A DNA stretch of 64,000 bases from Chloroflexi bacterium RBG_13_51_36 (GTDB lineage Bacteria; Chloroflexota; Dehalococcoidia; GIF9; AB-539-J10): contig MGMS01000010.1 in assembly GCA_001796515.1 (NCBI GenBank), forward strand, positions 82,209-146,208. Direction: 5' to 3'. Positions within the stretch are counted from its first letter, which is position 1. Each line of letters begins with the position of its first letter. The notes beneath the pieces were generated by a model. It did no database searches. It worked only from the letters and a program-made list of their open reading frames with translations, and had not been told where the DNA came from. This document shows positions 47,043 through 56,446 of this stretch, piece after piece. Made by a program: the position numbers and the translations under genes.

Positions 47043-47960
47043 TCACAATGATAGAAACCTCTCTGCCGATATAGCCGCAGTGGCACCATCTCCAGCCGCA
47101 GTTATCGCCTGCCTGGCCGACTTATGGCGCACATCTCCTACGGCAAATATTCCAGGAATCTTTGTTTCCATGAGTTCATTGGTGATTATGTAGCCTTCTT
47201 CGTCCAAAGGCAGCAGCCCCCGCCACTGGGCGCTATTGGGTTGCGCGCCGATAGCTACAAAAACACCTGCCAGCTGTAATGTTGATAGTTTAGCATTTTT
47301 CGCATTTTTTAGCATGAGTTGCATGACTAGACCATCGCCCTCAATTTGAGTCACTACAGTATCCCAGATAAACTCTATCTTCGGTTCGGCCATGGCTTTT
47401 TCCTGAAGTATCTTGTCGGCTCGCAGCTGGCTGCGGCGGTGGATGACCTTAACCGAGGAGGCAAATTTGCTGAGGTAAAGAGCCTCAGTTACGGCACTAT
47501 CGCCACCACCTATTACAGCCACCGTTCTAGCTTTAAATAAAGGGGCGTCACAGGTAGCACAATAGGAAACTCCCCTGCCCACAAATCTATCTTCCCCAGG
47601 CACGCCCAGTTTACGAAACTGTGAGCCAGAGGCAATGATTATCGATTCAGTTACAAAATCGCCTTCGCTGGTGCTGACCAGATTATGCTTCTGGTTGGGT
47701 ACCACCTTGGCAACTTCGGTGAGCAAGGTTTCCAATCCATAACTGGTAGCTTGCTCGTGGATGAGTTGTCCCAACTCAATACCGGAGATACCTTTGGGAA
47801 AGCCAGGGTAATTCTCCACCCGCTCTGCGTTCGTTATTTGCCCGCCCATTATTCCTTTCTCGATAAGCAAGGTATTGAGCCTTGAGCGGGCGCAATAGAG
47901 CCCGGCGGTGAGTCCGGCCGGGCCACCACCAATGATGACCACCTGGTAAGTTTTATCCAT
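47043..47960 (-). CDS. trxB: Thioredoxin-disulfide reductase
   Basis: YQVVIIGGGPAGLTAGLYCARS; GRGVSYCATCDAPLFKARTVAVIGGGDSAVTEALYL; FAVGDVRHKSARQAITAAGDGATAAISAERFL. Start uncertain (ORF extends to 47996). Confidence 0.93.
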   Translation of the reverse strand: MDKTYQVVIIGGGPAGLTAGLYCARSRLNTLLIEKGIMGGQITNAERVENYPGFPKGISGIELGQLIHEQATSYGLETLLTEVAKVVPNQKHNLVSTSEGDFVTESIIIASGSQFRKLGVPGEDRFVGRGVSYCATCDAPLFKARTVAVIGGGDSAVTEALYLSKFASSVKVIHRRSQLRADKILQEKAMAEPKIEFIWDTVVTQIEGDGLVMQLMLKNAKNAKLSTLQLAGVFVAIGAQPNSAQWRGLLPLDEEGYIITNELMETKIPGIFAVGDVRHKSARQAITAAGDGATAAISAERFLSL

Positions 47961-48125
47961 GGCTTGAAACATCATAATTTGCCAGCGCCCTCCCACAAAT
48001 CACGGCGCCCCTCAGCTCGGCAGAATCTTGCCCTCTACCGGGGCTTGAGCGATCTCATATAAACCGGGACCAAGTTTACACTAATTATACCATCGGCTCT
48101 TGCCTTTGGATTGGGCACCTCCGCC

Positions 48126-49292
48126 CTAACCCGGACGGAATTCTTGTTTGATCTTATCAAGCATTCCTGATTGGAGAATATCAGCTACAGTCATTGCCAT
48201 CGCTTTGGCTGCGTCCAGTAAGCCATTGTGTCCTCCATCAGAAGCGGCGGCGGCGGCAAACTCCGGCGTATGTATCAATACCTCCCGGGGTGCAATGGCT
48301 ACTGTGGGATGTATGCTGGGCACCACCTGACTGACATTTCCCATATCGGTGCTGCCTAGGCCAACGCCAGGGTCGAAGTGTTCAACTTGGCGCCCCAGCG
48401 ATTCTAGATTCTGCTTGAACAGCCTGGTCAAAATCGTGTTGTTTTTCATTGGAGCATAAGCCCTGTCTCTCCATCTATATTCTAGTCTTGCTCCACTAGC
48501 AACAGATGCCCCCGCAAAACAGTTCAAAACCTTTTTCTTTAATTCAGCGAGATAATCGTCATCTAAGGCGCGCACCAGAAAGACAGCAGCACTGTGAGCG
48601 GGTACTATGTTGGGTGCTTCACCCCCGTCAGTGATGATACCATGGATGCGGGCATCTCCCCTTATGTGCTGGCGCAGCGAGTTTATTGATGTGAAAGCAA
48701 GGATCATAGCGTCAAGGGCATTTATGCCTTTGTGAGGCTGAGCGGCAGCGTGGGCTGGCCGGCCGAAGAATTCCACTTCTAAGGTACTGGCGGCGAGTGC
48801 CTCCTGGGTTGGCATGTTCCTCGTGTCAGGATGCACTATCATGGCCACATCTATTTCCTTAAAAGCTCCCGCTCTGACCATGTCTATCTTGCCACCGAGG
48901 CCTTCCTCTCCAGGAGTACCCATAGCCACAATGCTGCCTCCTAACTGGTCAATGACAGACTTACTGGCAACAGCAGCCCCAACTGCTGAAACGCCTATGA
49001 TGTTATGTCCACAACCATGCCCTATCTTGGGCAAAGCATCATATTCAGCAAGTAGAGCAATTCTAGGGCTGCCCTGGCCGTATGTCGCCCGGAAGGCTGT
49101 GGCCAAGCCAGCGATGCCTCGTTCCACATGAAGTCCGTTATCTTCAAGATACTTAGTAAGCCAAGCCGATGCCTTTTCTTCCTTGAAGCCCAGCTCAGGA
49201 TTGTCATGAATATTCAGGCTCAACTGGATAAGCTGCTGCCTCTGCGATTGGACGCTATCTTTTGCCTTTAGCTTCAGTTTCTCTATGTCCAT
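48126..49292 (-). CDS. M20-family amidohydrolase (AbgB-like)
   Basis: IHDNPELGFKEEKASAWLTKYLE; LLAEYDALPKIGHGCGHNIIG; GTPGEEGLGGKIDMVRAGAF. Confidence 0.9.
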   Translation of the reverse strand: MDIEKLKLKAKDSVQSQRQQLIQLSLNIHDNPELGFKEEKASAWLTKYLEDNGLHVERGIAGLATAFRATYGQGSPRIALLAEYDALPKIGHGCGHNIIGVSAVGAAVASKSVIDQLGGSIVAMGTPGEEGLGGKIDMVRAGAFKEIDVAMIVHPDTRNMPTQEALAASTLEVEFFGRPAHAAAQPHKGINALDAMILAFTSINSLRQHIRGDARIHGIITDGGEAPNIVPAHSAAVFLVRALDDDYLAELKKKVLNCFAGASVASGARLEYRWRDRAYAPMKNNTILTRLFKQNLESLGRQVEHFDPGVGLGSTDMGNVSQVVPSIHPTVAIAPREVLIHTPEFAAAAASDGGHNGLLDAAKAMAMTVADILQSGMLDKIKQEFRPG

Positions 49293-49341
49293 CGTGGTTT
49301 GTCGATTCCTCCTTTCATTCCAACCATTAGTTTTCCGCATA

Positions 49342-49374
49342 CTGTCATTCTGGGCGAAGCCGAGAGTCCGAATT
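49342..49374 (-). repeat. TTCG-type short repeat, further copy
   Basis: Reverse complement ATTCGGACTCTCGGCTTCGCCCAGAATGACAG, related to 13318-13356 and 14641-14681. Confidence 0.45.
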
Positions 49375-49383
49375 TGCTTAAGG

Positions 49384-49392
49384 TGATATAAT
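49384..49392 (+). promoter_or_regulatory. Extended -10 promoter for DUF177-rpmF-fabD-nusB
   Basis: TGATATAAT (TGnTATAAT). Confidence 0.4.
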
Positions 49393-49476
49393 AGGCGTCT
49401 TCTGCTCCAATAACTTGAACCACTAACGAATAGTCATTATACTTTGTATTTGGTCTAAATTTCTAGGTTATGGCAG

Positions 49477-49935
49477 ATGGAAAGTCAACCTCTGAACGCT
49501 TTGATAAACGTGGCCTCGTTGCTGAAAGAGCCCGTTGGCTCCAGCGAAAGCCATGACATAAACGGGGTAATCGGCGAGGAAGTTGAGGGTTTTGTGGAAG
49601 GAAAGGCGAAGGTAATTCATACGAGTCGAGGAGTTTTAATTCAGTGTGAAGCGAAAGCCGAGGTGAGACTCGTATGTAGCCGCTGCCTTGGTGTATTCTC
49701 ATGCCCGATAGGTTTCACTGCAGAAGAAGAATTTCTGCAGGTATCTGATTTGCCAGGTGATTCAGCAGGCTCTTCGTTGGAAGAATCCGAAGAATTCACC
49801 ATCGATGAGGGAAATGTACTTGACCTGGGGGAGTTAATACGGCAATATGTATTGCTGAATTTGCCCATGAAACCCCTATGTCGTCTTGACTGCCCAGGAA
49901 TGAAGGAGGAGAATTCAAATGCCGCCACTGCCTAA
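49477..49935 (+). CDS. DUF177/YceD family protein
   Basis: Located directly upstream of rpmF; AEVRLVCSRCLGVFSCPIGFTAEEEF, LNLPMKPLCRLDCPG. Confidence 0.85.
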   Translation: MESQPLNALINVASLLKEPVGSSESHDINGVIGEEVEGFVEGKAKVIHTSRGVLIQCEAKAEVRLVCSRCLGVFSCPIGFTAEEEFLQVSDLPGDSAGSSLEESEEFTIDEGNVLDLGELIRQYVLLNLPMKPLCRLDCPGMKEENSNAATA

Positions 49936-50110
49936 GAAGAAAACCTCGCAAGCGCGCCAGGGCAAGAGGCGCAGCCATCTGAAAATAGCACCACCGGCCC
50001 GGGATGTATGTTCGCATTGCCACAGTCCCAAGTTACCTCACCATGTTTGTCCTACTTGTGGCTGGTACAATGATCGAGAGGTGACCGAAATCAAACCCGC
50101 CAAGAAATAG
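49919..50110 (+). CDS. rpmF: 50S ribosomal protein L32
   Basis: MPPLPKKKTSQARQGKRRSHLKI..CSHCHSPKLPHHVCPTCGWY. Confidence 0.95.
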   Translation: MPPLPKKKTSQARQGKRRSHLKIAPPARDVCSHCHSPKLPHHVCPTCGWYNDREVTEIKPAKK

Positions 50111-50115
50111 TTCCC

Positions 50116-51066
50116 ATGGCTGAGTTGTCCAAGGTAGCTTATGTTTTCCCAGGGCAAGGCTCCCAAAGCGTCAGTATGGGATTGGACCTGTATGACAGCT
50201 ATCATTCGGCCAAGGAGGTTTTCGAGGCAGCCGATGCATCTTTGGGATTTCCCCTATCCCGTTTGTGCTTTGAAGGCCCTGAAGAGGAACTGACAAAGAC
50301 ACACAACGTCCAGCCGGCGATACTGGTTGTCAGCATTGCCTGCCTTAAAGCGCTGCAAGAAGCCAGACGGGGTGATTCTCCGTCTCCGGTCTCTGTTGCT
50401 GGACATAGTCTGGGTGAATATACTGCCCTGGTGGCTGCTGGCGCACTGGGCTTAGCTGAAGCTGTTCTACTTGTCAGGGAGAGAGGAAGATTAATGTATG
50501 AGGCCGGGCTCAAGCATCCCGGGAGTATGCTAGCTGTAATAGGACTTGATGAAGAAACGGTCAACGATATATGTCTTCAAAGTGGAGCTGAAGTCTCCAA
50601 TGTAAACTGTCCCGGGCAGATTGTGATTAGTGGAGCCGCCCCAGCTCTGGCTGAAGCTAGTAGATTGGCCAAGACCAGAGGTGCCCGCGTCCTTATCCCT
50701 CTGAAGGTTAGCGGGGCTTTTCACTCTGCCTTGATGGAGCCAGTCATAGTTGAATTCAGCAAAGTCGTCTCGGATGTCATATTTAAGCTGCCCGCCGTTC
50801 CCGTAATATCCAATGTAACCGCTCGGCCGTTAACCGATGTTTATTCGATAAGACAGGAATTAGTGAAACAGCTTCGCAACTGTATCCGATGGCAAGGGTC
50901 GGTGGAATACATGATGCACAATGGGGTCACTACCTTCTACGAGATAGGTCCGGGGAGGGTGCTAAGCGGTTTGATCAGGCGAATCAATTCGGAAGTACAA
51001 ATCTTCAATATATCTGGCGCTTCAGATATAGCACAGCTAGCACCTAGATTGAGTCCAACTGAGTAG
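50116..51066 (+). CDS. fabD: Malonyl-CoA-ACP transacylase
   Basis: YVFPGQGSQSVSMG; VAGHSLGEYTALVAAGAL; VSGAFHSALM. Confidence 0.95.
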   Translation: MAELSKVAYVFPGQGSQSVSMGLDLYDSYHSAKEVFEAADASLGFPLSRLCFEGPEEELTKTHNVQPAILVVSIACLKALQEARRGDSPSPVSVAGHSLGEYTALVAAGALGLAEAVLLVRERGRLMYEAGLKHPGSMLAVIGLDEETVNDICLQSGAEVSNVNCPGQIVISGAAPALAEASRLAKTRGARVLIPLKVSGAFHSALMEPVIVEFSKVVSDVIFKLPAVPVISNVTARPLTDVYSIRQELVKQLRNCIRWQGSVEYMMHNGVTTFYEIGPGRVLSGLIRRINSEVQIFNISGASDIAQLAPRLSPTE

Positions 51067-51130
51067 CACCCCATGAGAAATTCGTCTCTCTTTCCCAGAA
51101 GAATCGAATATTCTTAAGAGCGAGTAAGCA

Positions 51131-51574
51131 ATGGCTGGCATCAGGCGGAAGGCAAGAATCGCTGCTCTCCAGACTCTCTATGAGCTTGATTGCACGAGGC
51201 ATAAGGCGGAGGAAACCGGAGCTCGTTTGAAAGCTGAGAAGACGCTGACTCAAGAAACACTCGGCTTTGCTGAGGAACTGATGAGAGGAGTGCTGCAGCA
51301 CAAATCTGAGCTCGATGCCGTTATCAAGAAATTTGCCACTGCCTTTCCATTAGAGCAAATGTCTATCGTTGATAGAAATATTCTGCGTCTGGCTATTTTC
51401 GAAATTCTGTTCACTGACAAAACTCCTGTCAAGGTAGCTATAAATGAGGCTATAGAGTTAGCCAAGAGTTTTGGCAGTGAGTCTTCTTCACGGCTAGTAA
51501 ACGGAGTCCTCGGAGTAGTGGCAAGAGAACGCGACGAAAGACGGAAAGATGGCAAAAGAACTGAAGAAAGGTGA
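51131..51574 (+). CDS. nusB: Transcription antitermination protein NusB
   Basis: RRKARIAALQTLYELD; VDRNILRLAIFEILFTDKTPVKVAINEAIELAKSFGSESSSRLVNGVLG. Confidence 0.93.
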   Translation: MAGIRRKARIAALQTLYELDCTRHKAEETGARLKAEKTLTQETLGFAEELMRGVLQHKSELDAVIKKFATAFPLEQMSIVDRNILRLAIFEILFTDKTPVKVAINEAIELAKSFGSESSSRLVNGVLGVVARERDERRKDGKRTEER

Positions 51575-52974
51575 AATCCCGGGAACACCGAGGCAGTTTG
51601 CTATTTTCGCGACCATTGTTGTGGCAGTTGCCTTCCTGTGTTACCGGGGGCTAGGAGACATCCACCAAGCTATAGCAGCTACCGTTTGTATAGCTTTGGT
51701 TGTGGGGACTTTAATGTTTTGGAGATTCAGAGTGGCCATAGCTTTCATAGGAATCTCGGTTTTGCTTCTGACAGGGACGATGAACTTGGAGCATGCCATA
51801 GAATTCATGAATTTGGATGTTATTGTTTTTCTGATAGGCATGGCAGTGATAGTTGCACTTCTCCGAGACACTGGCTTCTTCCGTTGGCTGGGCATCAAGA
51901 TAATCAAGCTTGCTAGATATTAGCCCAGGAACGTAATGATTTCTCTTCTGGTTCTTTCCGCGGTTATGGCTGCCTGTGTGGACGAAGTAACTTCCATACT
52001 TTTTATGACAGCACTCGTATTTGAGCTTTGCGAACGTTATAAGGTTGACCCCGTAAACTACGTAATATCGGTTGTGCTGGCCACAAATATTGGGAGTTCC
52101 TGGACCGTTCTGGGGAACCCCATTGGAATATTGCTGGCCCTCAGAGCTGGACTGAGCTTTGAAGATTTCATGCGGTGGTCTTTTCCAGTCAGTTTGATTG
52201 GCCTTATTTGCGTCATGGTCATAATTTTGGTGTGGCAACGTGGTGACCTCAAAGCACTCAGGACCAGGATTAATGCCCAGATGGAAAGCGGCATTGCCAA
52301 TTTGGATGAATGGGCTGAAGTAAAAGATAGAGCCTTTTTCAAATGGGGAATTGTCCTGTTTCTGGGGGTGGTGGTTTTTCTGGCTTTGCACTACCGCCTT
52401 GAGCTGCTATTTGGTCTGGAAAGGGACACGCTGCTTGTTGCTATTTCCATCACGGGCGCTGGGATCGCCATGTTCTGGAAAAGAGACAAGGCTGAGGAAT
52501 ATTTGGAGAGAGGTGTCTCGCGGGGGACACTGGTATTCTTCATGTTCTTATTTTCTGTGGCAGGCAGCCTTGCCTATACCGGTGTTACCGGCAAGATTGC
52601 AGGTGTTGCCACGGGGCTAACGGCTAGCCCGGTACTACTTCACTATAATTATAGCCTTGGGGGCTGCCTTCGGCTCAGCGGCGCTGGATAACGTGGTTCT
52701 GGTAGCCGCACTCATCCCCGTAGTTCAGGCTTTGGGAGCGGCTGGGGTTAATAACTTTCCAATGTGGTGGGCATTGCTTCAGGGAGCGTGTTACGGCGGC
52801 AACATCACCATGGTCGGCTCGACAGCCAATATCGTGGCTCTGGGCATGTTGGAAAAGCGCACAGGTTATCATATGACATTCCGTAAGTGGATTCTAGTTG
52901 GCTTAGTTGGTGGTCTCTTGCCCCTGTTTGTTGCCCAAGTACTGTTACTTGTTCAACTGCCTCTTATGCCTTGA
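51549..52974 (+). pseudogene. ArsB/NhaD-type (SLC13/IT superfamily) permease, disrupted
   Basis: Three ORFs form one permease; in-frame TAG at 51921-51923 (51936 ORF is in the same frame) and a frameshift near 52630-52660. Confidence 0.8.
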
Positions 52975-53199
52975 ATCCAACTTTGAAGTGGTAACCTCTT
53001 ATCGGGGATGTTCCAGAAGAAGCTGCCTTTCTTGCCGAAGTCTGTTGTCCTGCCTGCCCTGTTGTAGACTGCAACGCTGGTCCTGATGATGGACATTTCT
53101 CGGAGTAAATCTCTGAACATTTTCCGCCGAAATCTTGTTTTTTTTAGCAGGGTTTGTTATACTTCTCAGCCGTGTTAAATCTACGTTACGGGAAGGACA

Positions 53200-53237
53200 G
53201 GGTGGCTACAATCGCTTTTGCAGGGCCACCCGTTTTT
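53200..53237 (+). terminator. Terminator-like hairpin in the leader of the hdr locus (possible attenuator)
   Basis: GGGTGGC(53200-53206)/GCCACCC(53225-53231) followed by GTTTTTG, 37 bp before the first hdr start codon. Confidence 0.55.
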
Positions 53238-53273
53238 GTAACCAATTCTGAAGAGTCGAGGTAAATATCAAAC

Positions 53274-54422
53274 GTGGAAGTGCTAAGTCCTTACAAAGAA
53301 GCTACAGATGTAATACTCGAGGCCGGCGGCGAACCTCTTAAGCTATGTTACCAGTGTGGTCTTTGTACCGGCATTTGTCCCTGGAATTTGGTTCGAAGTT
53401 TTCTCGTTCGTCGCATCATGCACGAAGCTCAGCTTGGGGCGGTTGATTTTGGGGGTGAGGATGTCTGGACTTGTGTCACATGTCGGGCCTGTGTCCAGCG
53501 CTGCCCCCGAGGCGTAGAGATAATAGATGTTATGAGAGCTATACGCCGAGCTGTAGCCAGCATGGGTATCGGCGTTGTCCCTGACGCCCTGAGAATCTCG
53601 GCTAAGAACATCGCTGGCGTAGGTAATCCACTTGGTGAGGTACCAGAGAAGCGAAATGACTGGGCTAAAGACCTTAAGGTGAAACAATTTGCCTCGGGCA
53701 CCGAAATACTTTATTTCCCGTGCTGTATCCCTTCATACGACCCTGATGTGAAAACGGTAGCTCGATCTGTCGCCACGATCTTCAATAAGCTTAAGATTGA
53801 TTATGGCATCATAGGCACTGAAGCAAAATGCTGTGGCGAATCAATTAGAAAGGCCGGGCAGGAAGATACGTTCCAAAGTCTGGCTCAAAACAACATCAAT
53901 CTCTTTACCAGTAGTGGTGTCAAGACTGTGGTAGTTTCTTCACCGCATTGCTACCACACTTTTAAGAATGAATATCCCGAGCTTGGAGGCAAATTCGAAG
54001 TAATTCATATCACTCAGTATCTAGCTTCACTTATCGACGAAGGGAAATTGAAGCTCTCTAAGAAGATAAACAAAAAGGTAGTCTATTCCGACCCCTGCTA
54101 TTTGGGGAGACACAACGATATCTACGATGAGCCTAGGAAGATTCTGCAGAGCATTCCCGGCGTGGAATTGATTGAATTTCCTGATGCTCGCGAGAATGGC
54201 CTCTGTTGTGGAGGTGGGGGCGGCAGAATCTGGATGGATACTCCGAAAGGAGAGAGGTTCTCCGATATAAGGGTAGAACAGGCTGCTGCGAAAGGAGCCG
54301 ATATCGTAGCTATAGCTTGTCCCTACTGCTTCCTCAACTATAGAGACAGTGTACTCTCCATGGGCAAGGCAGAGACTATGCAGGTTAAAGATATCGTTGA
54401 ACTCGTTGCTGAAGCAATATGA
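53274..54422 (+). CDS. Heterodisulfide reductase HdrC-HdrB fusion (HdrD-like): 4Fe-4S ferredoxin plus two CCG domains
   Basis: CYQCGLCTGICPW..CVTCRACVQRCPRG; CCG motifs FPCCIPSYDPD..CCGESIRKAG and DPCYLGRH..CCGGGGGR. GTG start. Confidence 0.88.
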   Translation: MEVLSPYKEATDVILEAGGEPLKLCYQCGLCTGICPWNLVRSFLVRRIMHEAQLGAVDFGGEDVWTCVTCRACVQRCPRGVEIIDVMRAIRRAVASMGIGVVPDALRISAKNIAGVGNPLGEVPEKRNDWAKDLKVKQFASGTEILYFPCCIPSYDPDVKTVARSVATIFNKLKIDYGIIGTEAKCCGESIRKAGQEDTFQSLAQNNINLFTSSGVKTVVVSSPHCYHTFKNEYPELGGKFEVIHITQYLASLIDEGKLKLSKKINKKVVYSDPCYLGRHNDIYDEPRKILQSIPGVELIEFPDARENGLCCGGGGGRIWMDTPKGERFSDIRVEQAAAKGADIVAIACPYCFLNYRDSVLSMGKAETMQVKDIVELVAEAI

Positions 54423-54437
54423 TAACGGAGTAATGAG

Positions 54438-56420
54438 ATGGAGGAGATAAGGATTGGCGTTTACATCTGCCACTGCGGAGTGAATATTGCAGCAACAGTC
54501 GACGTGGCCGAGGTAGCAAGATATGCTGGGACATTGCCCGGAGTAGTGCTATCCCGTGATTATGTATTCATGTGTTCCGACCCAGGGCAAGACCTTATTA
54601 GAAAAGACATTAAGGAATATAACCTCAATCGTGTTATAGTCTCTTCTTGCTCCCCGAGGTTGCATGAGCTCACCTTCCGCCGGGTTTGTGAGAGCGCCGG
54701 TTTGAATCGTTATCTATTCGAAATGGTAAATATAAGGGAGCAATGCTCTTGGACCAATGAAGACAAAGAGGCAAATACAGAGAAAGCGAAGGCTTTGGTT
54801 GACGCTGCGGTGAGGCGTGTTCATTACCAGGAGCCATTGGAAATTAAGGATGCCCCCTATAATCCCAATACTCTAATTGTAGGCGGAGGGATTGCCGGAA
54901 TTCAAGCTGCTTTGGAAATTGCCAACTCTGAGCATAAAGTCTATTTGGTAGAAAGGGAGCCCTCAATCGGCGGGCATATGATTCAGCTTGACAAGACCTT
55001 CCCTACTTTGGATTGTTCTCAATGCATTCTCACTCCAAAGATGAGTGAGGTAGGCTCACACCCCTATATTGAACTGTTAACCTATAGTGAGGTGGAGGAG
55101 GTTTCAGGGTACGTGGGGAATTTCAAGGCAAAAATAAGGAAGAAGGCAAGACATGTGGATGTAAGCAAATGTACTGGCTGTGCTGTATGCATGCAAAAAT
55201 GCCCTTATAAGACAGATAGTGAATTTGAGCTAGGCTTAGCCAAGAGAAAAGCTGCTTATATTCCTTTTCCCCAGGCTGTGCCCAACGTTGCCACTGTTGA
55301 CCCCAATATCTGTATTTATATAAAGTCGGAGGGAAAGAAATGCGGAGCTTGTATAAAATCCTGCGAGGCAGGTGCAATAACTGCAGAAACACTTCTTCAT
55401 CAGACCGACGAGATAATCGAGGTTGAGGTAGGTTCAATAATCCTGGCTACTGGTTTCACCACCATGGATCCGAAACTCATTCCCCAATACGGCTACGGTA
55501 AATACGACAATGTCATAACTGGGCTTGAATTTGAGAGGATAGTGAGCCCTACAGGGCCTACGGGAGGGAAAATCCAACTTAAAGATGGCAAAGAGCCAGA
55601 GAGCGTGGCCATAGTCCATTGTGTCGGCAGCCGAGATAAGAATTACCACGAGTATTGCTCCCGTATTTGCTGCATGTATGCCTTGAAACAGGCAAATTAC
55701 ATCAAAGAAGAGCTACCAGATGCGGATGTCTACCAGCTATACATAGACATGCGCTGTTTTGGAGATGGATATGAGGAATTTTATAACCGCCTTTCAAGTG
55801 CAGGAGTCAACTTTGTTCGTGGAAAGGTAGCTCAAGTCACTGATCAGGCTATAAATGATGAGGAAGCCGGAAAACTTATTGTGGTTGCTGAGGATACTCT
55901 TTTAGGACGCATGCTCCGTATTCCGGTAGACATGGTTATTTTGTGTAATGCCGTGGAGCCTCAAGCCGATGCTGGAGAAGTGGCAAAACGTTTTACCATA
56001 AATCGAAAGGCGACGGGTTTCTTCCTGGAGAGGCATCCCAAGCTTGATCCGGTAGCTACACCTACTGAAGGGACTTTTGTCGCTGGTTGTTGCCAGAGTC
56101 CCAAAGACATCCCGGATACAGTAGCCCAGGCTTCAGCAGCGGCAGCAAGGGTTTTGTCACTGATAAGCAAAGGCAGAATTACACTGGAGGCCGCCGTTTC
56201 GGTAATTGACGAGGAGAAGTGTAGCGGCTGCCGGATCTGTAATCTTCTCTGCCCTTATGGTGCTATTTCTTTCATCGAGGATGAAAAGAAATCCCGAATT
56301 AACGAGGCTTTGTGCAAGGGTTGTGGCACCTGCGGTGCTGCTTGCCCTTCAGGAGCTATTACCGCACGTCACTTCACTAACGAGCAAATTCTAGCTCAGG
56401 TGGAAGCCTTAGTCAGCTAG
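54438..56420 (+). CDS. hdrA: Heterodisulfide reductase subunit A-like flavoprotein
   Basis: RIGVYICHCGVNIA; LIVGGGIAGIQAALEIAN; TLDCSQCILTPKMSEVG; several 4Fe-4S motifs. Confidence 0.93.
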   Translation: MEEIRIGVYICHCGVNIAATVDVAEVARYAGTLPGVVLSRDYVFMCSDPGQDLIRKDIKEYNLNRVIVSSCSPRLHELTFRRVCESAGLNRYLFEMVNIREQCSWTNEDKEANTEKAKALVDAAVRRVHYQEPLEIKDAPYNPNTLIVGGGIAGIQAALEIANSEHKVYLVEREPSIGGHMIQLDKTFPTLDCSQCILTPKMSEVGSHPYIELLTYSEVEEVSGYVGNFKAKIRKKARHVDVSKCTGCAVCMQKCPYKTDSEFELGLAKRKAAYIPFPQAVPNVATVDPNICIYIKSEGKKCGACIKSCEAGAITAETLLHQTDEIIEVEVGSIILATGFTTMDPKLIPQYGYGKYDNVITGLEFERIVSPTGPTGGKIQLKDGKEPESVAIVHCVGSRDKNYHEYCSRICCMYALKQANYIKEELPDADVYQLYIDMRCFGDGYEEFYNRLSSAGVNFVRGKVAQVTDQAINDEEAGKLIVVAEDTLLGRMLRIPVDMVILCNAVEPQADAGEVAKRFTINRKATGFFLERHPKLDPVATPTEGTFVAGCCQSPKDIPDTVAQASAAAARVLSLISKGRITLEAAVSVIDEEKCSGCRICNLLCPYGAISFIEDEKKSRINEALCKGCGTCGAACPSGAITARHFTNEQILAQVEALVS

Positions 56421-56446
56421 AAGGAACCAGAGCAGTCCAATTCGAA

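Noticed and set aside
51921-51923. In-frame TAG as a pyrrolysine or other recoded codon
   Set aside because: The same gene also has a frameshift about 700 bp downstream, so decay is the simpler explanation. No Pyl machinery is visible in the window.
54438-56420. Selenocysteine in HdrA (as in some methanogens)
   Set aside because: The reading frame is continuous with ordinary Cys codons; no in-frame TGA is needed.
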